Below, piece by piece: positions 24,001 through 37,121 of a stretch of 64,000 bases of DNA. The position numbers and the translations under genes are program-made. Below the pieces are notes generated by a model. That model was not told the origin of the DNA, searched no databases, and was given only the letters and a program-made list of their open reading frames with translations. Source of the stretch: Ipomoea triloba (lineage: Eukaryota; Streptophyta; Magnoliopsida; Solanales; Convolvulaceae); contig NC_044916.1 of the NCBI RefSeq assembly GCF_003576645.1, positions 3,060,702 through 3,124,701 of the forward strand, written 5' to 3'. Position 1 is the first letter of the stretch. Each line of letters starts with the position of its first letter.

Positions 24001-27000
24001 TAATTTGCCGGAGCCGACCATTTGGTCATTTTAATGTGGTTGTAGTGTAGGCTTGGTGGCTTTAAGAAAACAATTTTTATTATGGGCTGTAACCTATGTC
24101 CAAGGATGTTGTAGGCCTTGTTGGGTGTCATCTTTAATCCTCTGATCTTCTTAGCCGGCCCACTACTTTCCCAACTTCCCATTGCAGCTATGATCATCAT
24201 CCTACAAACCCTACTTTTTTGTTAGTGATAAGTTGATAACGTACAATTGATTGCATGTTAATGGATGTTTTAAGTTATATGATTATATATGTATTTAATT
24301 TGCTCTATTGTATGTAGTAAGCTATGAGAATATTCTTAAATAAATGTTTTTAATAAGAAAATATAGAATATCTTTAGCTTATTACAGTCGATGATAGGCC
24401 TATACCTTAACTATTTAGTAAAAGGTAAGGTTGTTTGTCAAGTCATATCATCTCAACAATCGACCCAATCGTCATTGATAACAAGGGTGTACATGATAAA
24501 GTTAAAAGAATTGATAATTTTGTTTAAGGATTTATTTTCCTTTTAGTCATCTGATTATATTGGTCATAAAAAAATTAACAAAAAAAAAAAAACTATTATA
24601 ATTGGATATACAAAAATGGTTACTTTTTTTAAAAAAAGAACTATTGTACGTAATCAGATAGACAAAAATTAAACAAAGTTTTTAGGGGCGATATATTAAA
24701 AGATTCTTGATCAGGTCTTTTTTTAAAAGTAAAAGTAAAACTCTATAGACGCAATAGTCTCACCATTGATACGGTGTATGAAAAATGTTTTTTTGATTTT
24801 TTTTTAGGTACTAACTACTAATGGTTAGTTGAAATTGTAGTGTAATCATGCCAACAAATCGCCTACATATATCATATACTTAGTAAGCTAGTAGTATTAT
24901 TGATTGGAACCTACTCTTCCCTAAAAAAAACACACCCAAAATTATGTTTTATATCAACCTTATTTTACTCAAACAACTTTTGTGAATTAAATATCAGATT
25001 AGCAGCAGACATTCGAGTCGTGGAAGTTAGTAAATAAATTATAGAATAAAGATTTGTTTTTATTTATTTATTATTATTTTTAAAGAGGGAATGGTTTCAC
25101 CTAAACAACTTCTATTATTGGTTTGAGAAAAGTAATTAATAATTTATATACGTGATTGGAGAAAGATGTAATTGCTTAATTAATGAGCCTCATCCACTTT
25201 CCATTAGAGGTACTTGGTGGCACTAGTACAGTCATACAAGGTGACACAATATATTTTAGTGAGATTTGAATATTCACAATTCCTTAATTTAATTAATTAA
25301 TTAATAATTCTTTATACCCATGGTGTTGATGAGATGGATGGTGTGTGACACTTTTAGTTTAACCAGATGTCTTAGATTTGAACCATGAGAATACAGTTAC
25401 CTTAAAACTCATGCAGGAGTGTTTTGTCATCTTTTAAGGTCCTACTCAACATGAACATGATTAATTAACTTTAATATTTTACGGTTCAATTGAATTCATA
25501 TATAATTTTGTAATAAGTTTTACCACTTTTCGATTACTAAATAAAGGTTTGAATTTCACATTTTCATCTCATTAAATACAAAAATATATATATATGTAGT
25601 TATAAGACACAATAAATTATTAGCATGCAACATTATTTATGAGATGAAGAGTAGTTTTACTTTTGCTTGGCTTCTAGCTCTTGGAACTAATATCATTGAT
25701 TTTTTTTTTTGGACAAGGGTTTAGATCACCTTATTGTTTGACTAAATCAGTTAGATTATATTTTAACTATATTAATATATTGGGCTTCTATTTTTCTATT
25801 TAATTATTTTCCTTTATGTTATTTAAAGTTTAGAACAATTTCATTTTCCTTTCATATTTGTGTGTGTTAATTTGTTGGTTCTAAAGAATGTTTGGAATGC
25901 ATATATTAATGTGCTATAATTGTTCTAAAAATACACTGTTTTCTCTTTACTTAAATCAAACCTTATTTGTTGTAGCACAAATTTTAATTTTGTATTCCAA
26001 ATCTATATTTCTTTAATTAAAATCTGAATTTTATTATAAGCTGATCTACTATATGTATGAGACAAAATTTCTCTCTATTTTAAGAATTTAAATGCTAAAT
26101 TTTCACTATATAATCAATCTTATAGAAAAAAAAATATTTAAAAATATCAATGACAGTTTACGAAATGATTAATCAACATATAACAACAATATAATTGAGG
26201 TCTCAATCATATACATAAGAAAAATTTATAAATTCATATGTTATAACTTAATTACATAGTTCTTTCATTACTGTTCAACAACATCACTACATCAGTAAAC
26301 CTATTATAATAATGTCACTTTTAACAAAAAACAATTAAGTTTTTTACTTATTAATATTACATTAAGAAAAAAAAAGTTAATTTATTTTAATATGAAAATT
26401 GTTAGAACATCATTTTTATTCTTGATTATAGTTATTATCTATTGTAATACTCATCTCTATTAATACTTTTATTACGGAGTACAAATTAAAAATACTCATT
26501 TTAATTATATTTAGAAAAGATATTTTTGTTTTATATATTAATTAGTCAATATTTAAAAATTATGCTAATTATTTACTTATTTTAATTTTCATGTGAGACT
26601 ACGATCCACGTATGCTTGTCTTGCACCATACTCGATCTACACGCTTTCAGCAGACAAGTTGTCACTTCTCAAGTCAATTGTTAGTTTGAAATGTATTTAC
26701 ACAATTCAACACCATCAAAGTCAAAATCATTACTCCTATATTCCTATGAAATTTATATATAGTGGGAAGTTACTACATGTGTTATGTTTCACCAACAAAT
26801 TTTATAGTGAAAAAGGAAAAAAATTATAACTGTAAAATAAATTTAATTTTTAAATATTTATCGTATAAATTTAATTTAAATTTTAATAAAGAATTTTGTA
26901 AATAGGCTTTTAATGAAACTTTAATGGTGGAAATCAAATATGTTACTTTACTAAAAACTTAAAAAATAATAAATCTGCATTATGAATAATTAAATGATTA

Positions 27001-27988
27001 ACTTTATATCGTGATCTATTAGTGTCAAGATCAACCACTATACCAAAAGGTATAGCTGAAGAGATAACTTTATTATTTTATACTTGCGCAACAACTAACG
27101 TCATATTTTACTAACAAGATGTTGGACTCGAACCTTCAAATATTGAACGAAGAATTGCCTCACAAATTTGCAACACCAAGAATATTATAGTCTTGATAAA
27201 TTGGAATCCATCTTTTCCTTAATAATTACAACATGTGTCATTTTGAAGTGAATCATTGCACTATTGTCAAACTTAAGATTATGGGCGGTGTCAACAAAAT
27301 TTTGCCATGTTTTGCAACATGATTGTAATGAAAGGATCTCCTATTTATCCATATATATTTCTGTTTTAAATGAACAGAAATAATCAGATTTAAAAAAAAA
27401 AAATCTTTTTTCGTTTTCAAAAAAAAAAAATCTTGTTTCAAAACCCCGCAAAATAAAAATAAAAATATAGAGAATGATGCTTTTGACCCTTCATTAATTA
27501 CGACATATGATGAATTAATCAGTTAGACATGTGCATTTGATCTTTAGGTAGGTGTCCTATAAAATGTTTACCACTATATTAGAAGTTGTCATGACCAAAT
27601 ATTTACTACTATGCAAAAAAAAAGCTATAATTGGTATCAAATGAGCAACTTTATTTTATTATACTTGTGTAACTGTCAGGGCCACATTTTAATAGTAAGA
27701 AGTTGGACTTGGCCCTCCAAGCAACTGCCCTATAGTTGACGCTTTAGTGTTGATTTTGATTTTTCAAATAAGTAATTTATAGCAAAATTAAATTGAAAAT
27801 ACTAAACCAACGGCTAATAAAAAGATATTGAAACTCAAGATTACTTCTAAATCTAAATTTTAAAGTATTCACTATACTTCTTTAGTACTTGGAAGTAATT
27901 CAAAGACACGACTTTAAGAATGGAAACACCAAGAAGTAAGAAATTGAGTCTACTATACCCCACAATTAAATAAATAAATAAAACTTTG
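24001..27988. other. AT-rich spacer, no gene
   Basis: Very AT-rich, with short open frames only. Contains one SINE family B copy (25317-25480) and tRNA-like B-box fragments on the minus strand near 27110-27140 and 27690-27715. Nothing else is supported. Confidence 0.5.
25317..25480 (+). mobile_element. SINE family B copy
   Basis: GTTGATGAGATGGATGGTG, then TTTAGTTTAACCAGATGTCT and TTAGATTTGAACCATGAGAA follow the family order; the second segment aligns with a B box (GATTTGAACC). It also shares CAGTTACCTTAAAACTCATG with the 20563 copy. The tail is decayed. Confidence 0.55.
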
Positions 27989-28158
27989 CCAAGGACCTTG
28001 TGGTCCAGTGACATCAAACCCTTCCCTTTATACGGGAGGTGGTGAATTCGAGCCTCAGTGGACACTGAGGCTATACTGACTCTCGTGCTTCAACAGATTG
28101 AGAAAGTAGTTATGAACAGATACTGCATTGTAATAGAGTTAATAGTATTCAAAAAAAA
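27989..28158 (+). mobile_element. Complete tRNA-derived SINE, family A
   Basis: The head CCAAGGACCTTGTGGTCCAG includes an A-box-like TGGTCCAGTGA, and GAATTCGAGCC some 50 bp later is the B box. The body ends GAACAGATACTGCATTGTAA, then AGTATTC and an A-run. AATAAATAAAACTTT before the element and AATAAATAAAATTTC after it look like a target-site duplication with a mismatch. This is the reference copy for the truncated relatives in the window. It carries no protein; it would rely on a LINE reverse transcriptase. Confidence 0.8.
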
Positions 28159-31100
28159 TAAATAAAATTTCCTTTTCACAAATGCAAAAGAAAAAAGAAA
28201 GAGGAAAAAGAGAGAAAGAGACAGAATATATTAATGAATTGTACCATACATTTCAGCACTATACTCCATTCTATATAACGCGCTAATCGACTATTATTGG
28301 TCTCGAAAGGGACAAATGTTTTTATTTATTTAATTATTAGATGTCGAGGAAACTTGCTCTCATTATTTGAGAATGTGCAATAATTAGTAAATTTTATTTA
28401 GTCTAATAACTTATAAATTACATAGAAGAGGTAAATCGCACTAAAAAAAATTATGCGTGATGGTCCCAATCGAAAGAGTGTTGACAAGAATCAAATTGAT
28501 GACCTTCTAGTACGAAAATCATACTCTAGTCACTTGTTCACCTTTTTCACGGCTCTATTTTTCTTTTTGCATGAGTATCAAAGTATTTACTCTTTGATGA
28601 ATTATTTGACATTTTCTATATTATACTCCATAATTAATGTAGATTTTACAATGTCATTATTTATAATGTTGTAAGTGTACCTTGTGATTCATAAAGCTAA
28701 GCGTTCGCCTTATATCGGAAGAATGCGAATCCACTTTGACTCAACTCAAATCGAAAGTGAACCCCACATATATTTATATCACAAAATAGTTACATGTCAT
28801 TTTATGCTAAAAATTTCAACATTAAACACAAATTATAACTTTATTAAACACACATGATATTATAAAATGTTTGCAGTGGGTAGTATACAAGCGAAAAGAG
28901 GAACCTTGAATTATTTGGACAACTTGAAATTTATCTCTTTCATAACTCTTAAGATGAATTCACAACGGTTAAGATATAATTTGTCGAAGTGGAAAAATAT
29001 GTGTTAAAAAAAATTGTTCGTAGTGAGGTAGTACTGTTTGGTTGTTGGTAGTACAGTACAATTAAAGAGGCATAATTGAGTGGAGGCATTCCCCAGGTGT
29101 CTTTTCTCCACCTGGCCGCCACGTGATCCCATACTGCTTTTAACGACCCATCTGCTTTGTCTCTGTAAAAAAATCCCTTCCTCTGTCAAAATTTCCGTAT
29201 ATACAGTTTATACCTGACCTCAGCCTGCCCTCAGCATAACATCATCCCCCCAATACACTATTTAACAAATTTAAAGGCAAAATTTGAAAACATCCAAATA
29301 GTTCAAGGACCAAAAAGAAAAAGAAAACAATTTTCTTCGACTACCTTACGAAATTAGGCAAATTATACCATTGACAAATGTTCACCCGGATTAAAAAAAT
29401 GACATTCAGATTTCGTGTTCACATTTAATACATTATGTGTCTGCAGTTAACAAATTATATGCTTGTAAATAAATTGATGGCACATAATATGCAATTGACA
29501 TATTATGTGTATTCAATTTATTTACCATCACATAATTCATTAAGTGAAGGCACATAATATTCAGATATAATTTTTGAACTAGGAAGACCTTAATCCATAG
29601 TATAACAATTTACGAAATTATGCATGATGAGAGATTAATTAGCTAGCAAGAAACAAAATAGTATAGCGCTAAAAGGAGTAGCCGAGTGAGTGAATTATAA
29701 TTCTGCTGGTATTAAAATGTCATGAATTTGATTCTTGTCAACACCTTATTGGTTAAACTTGTTGCATAGACTCGTCACATTGAGTCTAAGTCTTCTTAGT
29801 GTAGTTTATCTCTCCAGTGAAATTTAATTTGCAAATTTTTACACAGAAATGAAATTTACTCAATACATTCCCTTATATAGTAATTACGAGTTTTTTTCGT
29901 AAAAAAAAATAATATAGTGATTATGTGAGATGAATCACATCATGTGTGTTTTGATAGGTACAAGTTGGAGAGTCGAGACAAGCGTGGGAGTTAATATAAT
30001 GATGTTTTTTATGTTGTGATGATCTGGTAATTACATGCACAACGCTCCTCTTTTCTCTATAACAATTATTGTGTTCCTTTTTTCTTGAATATCATTAACC
30101 ACTTTCTTGAAGAAGCTAGCTAGCAGTTTGGTTATGTCACAGGTCAAGCCAGAAGCTGACAAATTTTACCATGCACAATAGATAATATAGTAAAATTGCA
30201 CAATTTGGTTAGAACTATTGTTTTCTTATCTATATCATAATTAGTTACTTTATCACTTCATAACTTTCAACTTCTAATTAACTTATAACTGTTCAGTTTT
30301 TAATTAAATTTTTAGTAAAATTTACCAAGTTGATCCTATATTCTCTGTCTAAATTGATCAAAGGATGAATGTGCATTCAAGGATGAAGCTTAAATTTTTT
30401 TTTGATAACCCTAGTTTATCGGTTTTGTCAAACTATATTCTCGACCCCGTGAACCTGTTCGGCCTAAACTCATGAGAAGGTAAATCGAGTCAAATTAGTT
30501 TTGATACTTAACACAAAATGTATATTTTTAAACATAAGGAATTAAGGAGTCTATTCCAAATTCAAAAACTCAAATTTTTAATGTTTGTGGTAGGGATCGA
30601 ACCCATTTTTCCGCTTAGAGTAATTATTAAGTGAGACTTATCATCATTAGGCCAGATGGCATGGATGATTTTCTTGAATGCATAGGGAGAGAAGTTAGGG
30701 GAACAATATTCGAGAATGCACAAGAAAACAAGAAGAAGAGGTAAAAATGTCACTAGCTTTGGCCTACTTTAGCTGCAGTCCTTTCATCCATGAGGACCAC
30801 CTGCAATGTACATACTCTGATTAACTAACCCAAACCCAAAAGGATATGATCCGAATTCCCATTTTTAATTTTTGGTTGGATCTTCTTCCTGTGGATCAAG
30901 TGTTGTGTCTGGTTGGAAATAAGGTCGAATGTTGTCAGAATTAGCAGTTTGACTGTTCCGACGATGTGGAGGCCTCATGCGTCGCATAGGGGGCACGCTG
31001 CTTGCCGTGTGGACCCGTCGCTCCTTAACCCCACACAGTTTTGATCATTTTGGCTCCATCTTCATTAGCTTTAATTTGTATGTGTAACGTAATTGGCATT

Positions 31101-32241
31101 ATTTAAGTGCGAATAAGTAATGTGTTCAAACTTACCATTGTTGCAATAGGCTCTCGGTTTGACTTCATGATTGGATTTATATGTATGTGGTGCTTTCCAT
31201 TGAAAATTGTATTGATGTTGTGGTGGTCATGTTCGTAAATGAAAACGTTAAAATATGATGACTTGACTGATTGAATGAGAATTATTGTCAGAGGTAGACT
31301 ACGGTTGTGTGGTCGTTGAAATTCAAATCTCACACCACAAATTAATGAAAATGAGATGAAATATAAGCGAGAAAGATGTAATTGTAGCTCAAAATTGATC
31401 ATTGTTGTTATGAAAGCACCAAAGAATTAGTGGGTTAGTACGAAAAAATTAAACCAGATGGATCGTCATTGGGGTGAAGGCTATGGTTGCATGGTTGTTG
31501 ATTTGAGCACAAAATTGTTGGTCGGACATACAAATCTAGATCTTAATAACAAATTTTGTTTTAAAAGAATGTTAACTAGTTCGATTAGATCAGTAGTCAT
31601 GCATTCAAATTTGTTAAGAGAGGTCGGGAGTTCAAAACCTATACAAATATTTGCTAATGCAAAATTGAAGGAGTGATTTTGGAAGGAAGGGCAAATTTGT
31701 CCTCCCCACAAGAATGACAAATTGAATTGGCTACGTGATTTGACTTTAAGTTGACGAATTAAGGACTTGGAATTAAGAGTCATTAGAAAATAGAAAGACA
31801 TCTTTTTTCTTGGTACATATCATTAAAAGACAAAAAACTTTGTTAATTATTGGGAATGTTAATGACGCGTTTTGTTACCTGCACTGCCCTACAAGTCAAT
31901 CGTATATTCTATTTTGACTTCCATGTCCCATAAGATAATTAAATTCTTGTTGCAATAATGGCATAACATTAACTTTGATGGATTTCATGGTGTAATGTAC
32001 TGGTAACTTGCACTTCGGTTCAAACTTTTCTCCGCTTTCATCAAATCCAAAAAGAAACATAAAATTTGATGAAAATTAGTCTCAAGTTATACAAAGAACA
32101 ATAATGTTCGTAAAAATACTAAAATAATATCACTTGCACTCAATATTATATTTTGAATAGAGTTTATAAAGTGTCTAATCGACACCGATACTTTTGTACC
32201 ATGTACATCCATAAGAAGTAGTCTAACTGCACCATATAGTA
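28159..32241. other. AT-rich spacer with SINE-like fragments, no gene
   Basis: Contains tRNA-like pieces at 29672-29830 (GTAGCCGAGTGAGTGAA and GAATTTGATTCTTG as A-box and B-box-like motifs) and, on the minus strand, 30590-30665 (GGGTTCGATCCCT). Neither folds obviously as an intact tRNA. Palindromic ATAATATG/CATATTAT motifs lie at 29490-29560. No coding exon is recognised. Confidence 0.45.
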
Positions 32242-32250
32242 TTAGAATAT

Positions 32251-32618
32251 GGTAAAAACTTGTGTGAGACCGTTTCACAAATCCTTTTACGTGAGACGGG
32301 TCGGGTCAATATGAAATGCAATACTTTTTGAATAAAAATGTAATACTTAGCTTATACACTTTGATGTAAAAGTATTATATTTTCATTTATAAGTGAAATA
32401 TTAGTTATGAGGGAAAATATAACACTTTTTATGAAAAAAGTAATACGTTTATATCAAAATATAAAAGTATTACATTTGTCAACGAAAGTATTATGTTTTT
32501 CCTTATAAGTAACGAACATTTTATTCCTGATTTAGTATTACATTTGCATATTGATTCGATCCAACTTGACACGTCTCACAGAAAAAGGTCTGCGAGATGG
32601 TCTCACACAAGTGTGAGC
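32251..32618. mobile_element. Mutator-like MITE, 368 bp
   Basis: Termini AAAACTTGTGTGAGACCG and CGAGATGGTCTCACACAAGT are inverted repeats. TTAGAATAT (32242-32250) and AAAGAATAT (32619-32627) fit a 9-bp target duplication with two changes. The interior is AT-rich with repeated GTAATAC/GTATTA motifs and has no coding capacity. Confidence 0.75.
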
Positions 32619-32627
32619 AAAGAATAT

Positions 32628-34290
32628 TTATATTATACGTTATAAAACACAATTTTCTGGGGATTCGTATGGTACATATGTTAGCAATCAATGTATTCCC
32701 TGATTATTGATCATTATATTTTAAAAAGCATTTTAGATTTTCGTAGCTGTTGATCATTTTTTCATCTTTGTAAAGCAACAGCCTATGAGAACCTCGTATT
32801 GATTATGATGCTGGTAACTACTTAACATGAAATAATCATGAAATTTTTTAAAAATTAAAGACAAAATTAATAATGGTTTTGCTTTATTGAAGCTACAATG
32901 ATCACGGGTGCTACGAATAATTTTTTTGGTCATATTTAGGTGGTCAAGTTAGCATATGAATTTATATATGAGATTTTATAGTGTACACATCTCAAATATG
33001 GTGAGAAATCGAAGGCTCTTAGTATGAAACTAGTGTTTTGATCACTTTTAAAATCTTAAAAAATTCTCGCTAATTCTAAACACTGATCAAAGTAGTCAAA
33101 ACTTACAACCTGCAACCATACTGATCATATAAATTATTAAGACTATCAACAATCCTAATTTGAGTTGTAACTACTGTAATTTAAACTTGTTAATTAGTTG
33201 AATTATTTCCCAATAATAGAGGATAATAAAAAAAAAAATTTAAAACTAGAAGAAACAAAATATATACTATATATCTCTTGACAATCAAGGTGAAGCTTGA
33301 AAGTGAGATAATATCAAATATGCAATGGTCCTGAAATTCCGGTTCGTTCGTATAAATAATGTCAGCCGTAGAATTTAACAAGACTAAAGCAAACATTATT
33401 CTTCCCAAACAGTGACGTGGCTGCCAAATCAAACTTTGGTACTACCATAGGCGATATATATATAAACTTTACAATGAGGCTGATTTTTATATTGTACCTT
33501 TCCTTTAATTTGCGGGAAAGTCCGCGAGTACTAATTGAAAATGTGTTTTGAGTTAAGTTTGTTTTGTAATTTAGCCGATAAAAGATAAATCGAGAACGAC
33601 AATAGACAGCTTTCACGAGAAATTATTATAATTATCAAACCAACTGTTGGATCAATTATGATTTACAAGAAAGCTTGTAGCCGTACTCGAAACTGTGTTT
33701 TAGAAACCCATTTTGTGACTGTAGTAGATAAATTATCACAATGAAATAAACCAGTCCATGTAATTAAGTGATTGGCTCAAACGAAAAAGCCATATTCTAC
33801 CTATACTTAACTCGTAAATTCAATTATTTATTTTTAAAATAATTATATAATAAGAAAAATGCTATATTCCAATATCGATTTTACCTCAGATGTTCACATC
33901 AAGAGACAAACAAATCCAGACCCATGCTTAAGATATCTTTGCTCAATAAGTTTCATAGATTTAATTTTCTTCTCTATATATTGAGTTTTTATGCAAATCT
34001 TGACGTTGGTCTCTTACTATAGAACTAAAACAAGAAGTTAAGTGTAAAGAGTGGTTGAAAAATCATAAAATTTCGATCATAAAACAATGATCATAAATTT
34101 ATGTTTTGAGGCTGCTGAGTTTCCAATCATCACTTAAGTATATTAAGAAATATGCACGGACTAATAACAATGATATCACCCCGTTTACAACCAGATTGAC
34201 TTACATTAGTCACCTATGGTAAGCCACCGTGATGGGAAGTTAACATAACCACAGAGTTCTTTGTCTATCTGTTTGACATATAGACTCTTG
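32628..34290. other. AT-rich spacer left of the bHLH112-type gene
   Basis: No gene or RNA recognised. A dispersed repeat near 33540-33840 (CCGATAAAAGATAAATCGAG and GTGATTGGCTCAAACGAAAA) is related to the sequences near 23290 and 42540. Confidence 0.4.
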
Positions 34291-34363
34291 TCACTGAGGC
34301 TCGAACCCATCACCTCCCGTATAAAGGGAAGGATTTGATGCCATTGGACCACAAGGTCCTTGG
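34291..34363 (-). mobile_element. Head fragment of SINE family A, minus strand
   Basis: Reading the minus strand from 34363 gives CCAAGGACCTTGTGGTCCAA, the CTTCCCTTTATACGGGAGG segment and a consensus B box GGGTTCGAGCC. The 3' tail of the family is absent, so it is a head-only copy. Confidence 0.65.
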
Positions 34364-34819
34364 CAACTACATCCCTCCTTAGTAAGTCACAACACCACAT
34401 CTCGAATCAAGCAAGTGGACCGAAGACCCCAATTTTTATTTTTATTTTTTTGTCAAAAGGAAAAGGAAGAATATATGGTAAAATATTACAACAATGTTTA
34501 TCCACTCATAAAATTAGCCTATCATTCCCTCATCCCTTTTTCCCAAAGCAAAACAATGGAATGTTCTCATGAATTAAACAAATCAAAAGAAGAAAGAAAT
34601 ATTTAATTTTTTTTTATAAAAATAATATAATATAATATAATAAAGAGAATTTGATCCAAAATTCGAGTCCATATTTTCCTCCACTTTCATAATTAAATAT
34701 GTACCCTTCCCTTTGGCTTGTCTAATCATCTTCTCTTTTACAATGTCAACCATATTCCGGTAGCTTCACTCTCAACCACCGCAATCCATTTTCATTTCTT
34801 TTCTCCTTCTCTCTACACA

Positions 34820-34827
34820 TATAAATA
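34820..34827 (+). promoter_or_regulatory. TATA box of the bHLH112-type gene
   Basis: TATAAATA lies 103 bp before the start codon, after a CT-rich stretch, a typical plant core promoter arrangement. Confidence 0.55.
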
Positions 34828-34929
34828 CCACTTCATAGCTTTGAATTCCGAATCCACTTTCGTGTAACTGTTAGAGTTTCAGCTGGGGATCGGACAAGGA
34901 AGAAAAGAGAGACTTATATACATAGTTTC

Positions 34930-37121
34930 ATGGCGGATGAGTTCTCGACGGCCGCCGTATGCGGAGGAGGATGGTGGAATCCGACGAGGAACATGTTCGG
35001 TTCGTCGCTGTGCTCGGCGTCGATGAACGATATCGGGAGCTTTGCATGGCCGCCGAGTAATCACGGCGCGGAAGTCACGGCGGAGGTCAAGGGCAGGCCG
35101 ATTGACCTTCTTGGTTTGAGTCCATCAATTACAGAAACTCCCGCCACAGATGACTGGAACCAAGTTTTAATGTAATCCAGATTTAAGTTCGACTCTAAAT
35201 TAGAACAGCCAATTGGAAGCCCATCAACTATGGGTAACCTAGGCAGACTGATTTACTATATTATTGTCGTTTGTAGGCTAAATTATAAGACTGGATTTAC
35301 TCAGCAAACTCTAGAGTAGTGACTGCTGATTTTTCTGGTTATCTGATGATTCAAGAACATCATGTGTATTAGGGTTCCATGATTAAGGTTAACGATAGAT
35401 GCTTGATTTTCTTGAATTTTGCAGGCAAGATAACGAAAGGGGTGACCGGAGTTATGGTTCTATGGTGCAAGAAGACTTGAATTATGGGGTGCAGCAGACT
35501 TTGACTGTAATCCCAAGCTCCACTCAAGAATTATCCACTAGTAATTTCCCCATTACCTCGTACAATTATCCTCCCAATTTGCTGAAATCTATGTTCGACG
35601 ACGCAGATCCTCATCATCATCAGCAGTGTTTGATAAGCAACCAGCCAGTAATCAGCTACGCGCCGCCGACCACGGCGGCGATGACGAATTATGGACAAAA
35701 TTTAAGTGACTTTTCACCTTCTCCCCCTAAATTCCCCTCCCTCCTCGCCCCAACTAACCACCACTTACAGTTCCCCAGTTCCATATCTTTATGGAATTCA
35801 CCGCTTACCTCTTGTTCTTTCTCATCTCCAACATTTACTGACAAGAAACCTGTCATCACTGCAAAGGTAAAAGAATCTTAAACTCATCAAATACTGTACT
35901 ATAATATTTTCCAATGTCTGATTCGATTAACGAGAACTTATGTTCGGTTTGTTACAGTCGAATGGCATTAATAAGGAGCCAAGGGATTCGAGCTGTTTAG
36001 CTAACAAAAGCAGCACTGCTGAACCGGATTTCAAGCGTCCAAGAATAGAAACGCCATCGCCATTGCCAACTTTTAAGGTACAATAATACTAATAATTTAC
36101 ATTTCTTTTATCATTTCTGGTGTGATCATAGTTTGTTTATCATTTTTTGGACAAATTAAAGAAACCTTAAAAGAAAAGATTAAATCTTTGTGTAAGAATC
36201 GTAATGATGGTTATGGCTCAGGTGCGCAAAGAGAAGCTGGGGGACCGAATAACTGCCCTCCAACAATTGGTGTCACCTTTTGGAAAGGTAATATGACATT
36301 CAGATTTTCTTTTTCTTTTTTTTTTAACCGATCTTAACTTTTTATGACAAAACAAAAAGTACCTTAGTACTACTACATGGTACTATTAATTACTAATTAC
36401 ATCCTTTGATTTAGCTGATCTGGTTTATGTATAGTTAAAGATGCTTAATTTATACTATGTTAATATTGTTACTGCAGACTGATACTGCCTCAGTTCTCCA
36501 TGAAGCTATTGAGTACATCAAGTTCCTCCATGATCAAGTCAATGTACATTCATTTCCTTATTATTCATCATCTTTAATTACTATCATTTTTCTTGAAAAC
36601 CCTGAATCATAAATGTTGTTATGTGATTCTAGGTTTTGATTACTCCCTATAAGAAAAATGGGTCGCCATCCGATCAGCACTGTCAACAGGTATCGTACAT
36701 GACCACACTTACCTTTTAACACATTATTAAACTCAAACTTAGAACTTTACCGATCTTAGGAGTAAATCGAGTTAATGTTACGTTTGTTAATTGAGCGGAG
36801 GCTGAAGGGCCAAGTCCAGCCTCCACATCTAGTTGACTACTACAACATCTAATTGACTGCTACGCAAGTATAATTAAGAAAATAAAGTTGGGCTTTTGTT
36901 ACTAGTTGTAACCTAACTTTTAGGGTAGTAGTAAGGGTTTGATCTTGACAACGTTACTCGTGTTGCAGAATACCGAGGAGGTTTTGGATGAAGAAGGGTT
37001 GTCAAAACAAGATTTAAGGAGCCGAGGGCTATGTTTAGTGCCAATGTCAAGCACATTCCCTGTGGCTGCTGAGGCAACAACTGATTTCTGGACACCAACG
37101 TTTGGGGCAAATTTCAGGTAG
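34930..37121 (+). CDS. bHLH112: Atypical bHLH transcription factor, bHLH112/bHLH103 group
   Basis: Seven exons, 34930-35171, 35425-35866, 35958-36077, 36222-36287, 36478-36543, 36633-36689 and 36969-37121, give 381 residues. The N-terminus MADEFSTAAVCGGGWWNP matches the family start. A serine/proline-rich middle follows. PSPLPTFK leads into VRKEKLGDRITALQQLVSPF (269-288) and the second helix TASVLHEAIEYIKFLHDQV (293-311). The basic region has Phe where ordinary bHLH proteins carry the E-box-contacting Glu. The C-terminus RGLCLVPMSSTFPVA and DFWTPTFGANFR is the group signature. Arabidopsis bHLH112 is a salt and drought regulator reported to bind a GCG-box as well as E-boxes. The position between DYT1 and PUB8 instead matches Arabidopsis bHLH103/B70, so the exact orthologue is open. 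Confidence 0.9.

Noticed and set aside
30590..30665. tRNA gene on the minus strand
   Set aside because: A good B box (GGGTTCGATCCC) is present, but the acceptor, D-arm and anticodon arm do not pair; more likely a SINE head.
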